From the NCBI GenBank assembly GCA_937995505.1, contig CALKJV010000019.1, forward strand, positions 1 to 8,748: a DNA stretch of 8,748 bases, in the 5' to 3' direction. The notes under the pieces are model-generated. The model was not told the origin of the DNA. It made no database searches and worked only from the letters and a program-made list of their open reading frames with translations. This stretch comes from an uncultured Bacteroidia bacterium (lineage in GTDB: Bacteria > Bacteroidota > Bacteroidia > SpSt-205). Each line of letters begins with the position of its first letter. Position 1 is the stretch's first letter. Positions 7,294 through 8,748 of this stretch are shown here, piece by piece. Position numbers and translations under genes: made by a program.

Positions 7294-8139
7294 TCACTGG
7301 CTTCGGCTGGCGGAGCGCAAGAGGGCAAAAGCCTGTTTGAGGGTCTCCCGATCGGCAGTTTGGGCTAAGTAATTGAACATGGCGCCTTGGAGCCGCTCGG
7401 CCCCATCAATGGGAATAACCGCGCCCGTGAGGTACGGAGCTAAGTCAGACAGGAGAAAGGCGGCAAGGGCACCCAGCTCCTCATGGCGGCCGTAGCGTCC
7501 GGTGGGCAAGCGCTTTTTATACATCTCCTCAAAGTCGGACCCCGGCATGAGACGAGACCAAGCCCCTTCTGTAGGAAAAGGCCCTGGCGCAATCGCATTC
7601 ACCCGAATTCCATACGGTGCCCACTCATAGGCCAGCGACAAGGTCAGGGCTTGAACGCCCGCCTTAGCCGCTGCTGAGGGCAGCACAAAGGCGCACCCCG
7701 TGTCGGTATAAGTAGTCACGATATTGAGAATATGGCCAGGACGCTTCTGCTCTATCCAGTAAGCCCCTGCCCATCGGCTCATGTGAAAAGTCCCCATCAG
7801 CACAATATCCACTACCGCACGGAAGCCTTTCGGAGAGAGAGTCTCAGAGGCAGCCAAGAAATTTCCGGCAGCGTTATTCACTACGGCATCCAGCTGCCCA
7901 AAATCTGAAACCACCTGCCCGAGGAAGCGCTCTACACTTTCCCACTCTCGTATATCGCATACATAAGGGCGCACCGCAGGACCGATGGCGGCTGCGGCTT
8001 CTTCTAAGACCTGCTGCCGCCGCCCGCATATGGCTACCTTCGCCCCGTAGCTCACAAAAGCCTCGGTCATGGCACGCCCTAAGCCGGTCCCGCCACCGGT
8101 TACGACGATTACTTTGTCTTGTAAGTCTATCTGACGCAT
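7294..8139 (-). CDS. fadH: SDR-type 2,4-dienoyl-CoA reductase
   Basis: This is a 281-residue short-chain dehydrogenase that probably uses NADPH to reduce 2,4-dienoyl-CoA during breakdown of polyunsaturated fatty acids in the cytoplasm. The Rossmann motif TGGGTGLG is at 14-21, and CGRR (38-41) after the second strand suggests NADP. It lacks the usual YxxxK: the Tyr position of SAAAK is Ser. Instead Y144 lies in TTYTDTG, 15 residues before K159. As I remember human DECR1, its catalytic N148, Y199, S210 and K214 have the same spacings as N93, Y144, S155 and K159 here. PGPFPTEGAWSRL and a C-terminal FNYL also match that family. The symbol fadH follows the SDR-type enzyme of Bacillus, not the unrelated flavoprotein of E. 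coli. It sits 4 bases after the LysM gene and abuts polX, so it is probably in one operon. Confidence 0.85.
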   Translation of the reverse strand: MRQIDLQDKVIVVTGGGTGLGRAMTEAFVSYGAKVAICGRRQQVLEEAAAAIGPAVRPYVCDIREWESVERFLGQVVSDFGQLDAVVNNAAGNFLAASETLSPKGFRAVVDIVLMGTFHMSRWAGAYWIEQKRPGHILNIVTTYTDTGCAFVLPSAAAKAGVQALTLSLAYEWAPYGIRVNAIAPGPFPTEGAWSRLMPGSDFEEMYKKRLPTGRYGRHEELGALAAFLLSDLAPYLTGAVIPIDGAERLQGAMFNYLAQTADRETLKQAFALLRSASRSQ

Positions 8140-8143
8140 ACGC

Positions 8144-8748
8144 CTAAAATTTATATTCTGGATTATTGCGAGAAAAGTCTCGGTCCGTCAAAGGCGGGTC
8201 AATTTCTACCTTGTAATACTCATATCGCTCGTACACGCCCAGCTCATCTTCCACTTCCACCACGAGCGGGATGTGCCACTCGGCATCTATGATGAGCCGA
8301 ATAACCTTCCCATAATCGGAAGGCACTTTGAGAACCTGCCCGGCCTTGGGCACTGTATTGGCGCTTTTGAGACCATTGAGCTCCAGAATTTTGTACCAAT
8401 TCACTTGGAGCTTTTCCGCAATCTGGAAGATGTTTTCACTTCCTGTCGCAGTGTAACTGGTAATCTGATAAGCTGGGGGTTGCAATACCAGCTTATGGCA
8501 GCGCCGGCCATCCCAGGTCAGCGCCCCATCGTAGCGCACGAGCTGGGGCAGCTTGTCTTGGTACTTGCTGCGGGCGGCCAGCAGTAAAGCACGTATCTTA
8601 TCAAAGCCTACGGCGTGAATAGTCTGGTGCTGGTCTTCTAAGAGGAGGTCACTGTAAGGGTCTAAGGTGATCGCCACATAGGGAAAGGTATTGGGCTTGA
8701 CAAGGGCGCGAGCCGACCCCTTCTCGGCGGGAAAGAGTACTTCTACGC
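8144..8748 (-). CDS. LolA-like/DUF1571-type protein with internal LysM domain (5' end missing)
   Basis: The reading frame is open to the window edge, so the gene starts outside; 200 residues are visible. A GTG at 8677 is unlikely to be the start, because the codons before it (VLFPAEKGSARALVKPN) read as normal protein. The flanking parts resemble DUF1571, a periplasmic LolA-like fold. First comes a strand-rich part with DPYSDLLLED and a helix. After the LysM comes VIRLIIDAEWHIPLVVEVED with YERYEYYKVEID. The protein ends in DFSRNNPEYKF. A single LysM domain lies between them at about 8464-8321, showing YTATGSENIFQIAEKLQV, ILELNGL and AGQVLKVP, and should bind peptidoglycan. It probably acts in the periplasm or at the outer membrane, and its signal peptide would be outside the window. 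The family assignment of the flanks is from memory of the pattern; the LysM is clear. Confidence 0.8.
   Translation of the reverse strand, partial: VEVLFPAEKGSARALVKPNTFPYVAITLDPYSDLLLEDQHQTIHAVGFDKIRALLLAARSKYQDKLPQLVRYDGALTWDGRRCHKLVLQPPAYQITSYTATGSENIFQIAEKLQVNWYKILELNGLKSANTVPKAGQVLKVPSDYGKVIRLIIDAEWHIPLVVEVEDELGVYERYEYYKVEIDPPLTDRDFSRNNPEYKF

Noticed and set aside
8273..8587. Plus-strand open frame of 104 codons
   Set aside because: It is a shadow of the LysM/DUF1571-type gene, which has clear domain motifs on the minus strand.

Overview
The window reads as ordinary chromosomal DNA from a member of the Bacteroidota or a close relative in the FCB group. Three things point there. First, the sequence matching the Bacteroidota -7 promoter element TAnnTTTG sits in the short gaps between genes. 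Second, none of the starts has a purine-rich Shine-Dalgarno sequence. Third, the protein types fit: an FtsK with the GATGQGKS Walker A loop and a QQGSTSLLQRK-type C-terminal winged helix, a PolX-like protein, and a LysM/DUF1571-like protein. By eye the DNA is moderately GC-rich. I cannot name a genus.

Left part, 1-2935. The 5' end of a minus-strand gene leaves the window at position 1. It appears to be a secreted, PhoD-like protein starting with a signal peptide. It diverges from a plus-strand P-type cation-transporting ATPase gene, and the 87-base gap holds an exact TAnnTTTG element for each direction and a small dyad between them. The ATPase gene is full length (about 870 codons) with every catalytic motif present. 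It is broken twice: by an in-frame TAA at 639-641 and by a one-base frame loss between about 1461 and 1500.

Middle, 2936-3213. This holds a short gene-free stretch with one weak hairpin, then a complete minus-strand tRNA-Phe (GAA) without an encoded CCA end. The tRNA has its own good promoter, whose -33 element lies in the last codons of ftsK.

Right part, 3214-8748. Four minus-strand genes are packed almost without gaps, in transcription order: a LolA-like/DUF1571 protein carrying an internal LysM domain (its 5' end is outside the window), an SDR-type 2,4-dienoyl-CoA reductase, a PolX-family protein with an apparently dead polymerase palm but a complete PHP metal site, and the DNA translocase FtsK. 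Spacings are 4, 0 and 9 bases, so they are probably co-transcribed. The functions (envelope, fatty-acid breakdown, DNA repair, chromosome segregation) do not form an obvious single pathway.

I see no mobile element, CRISPR array or defence cassette. The most useful points for a second look are the two lesions in the ATPase gene, the unresolved start of the left-edge secreted protein, the palm-dead PolX, and the LysM domain nested inside a LolA-like domain. None of these clearly amounts to a new system.
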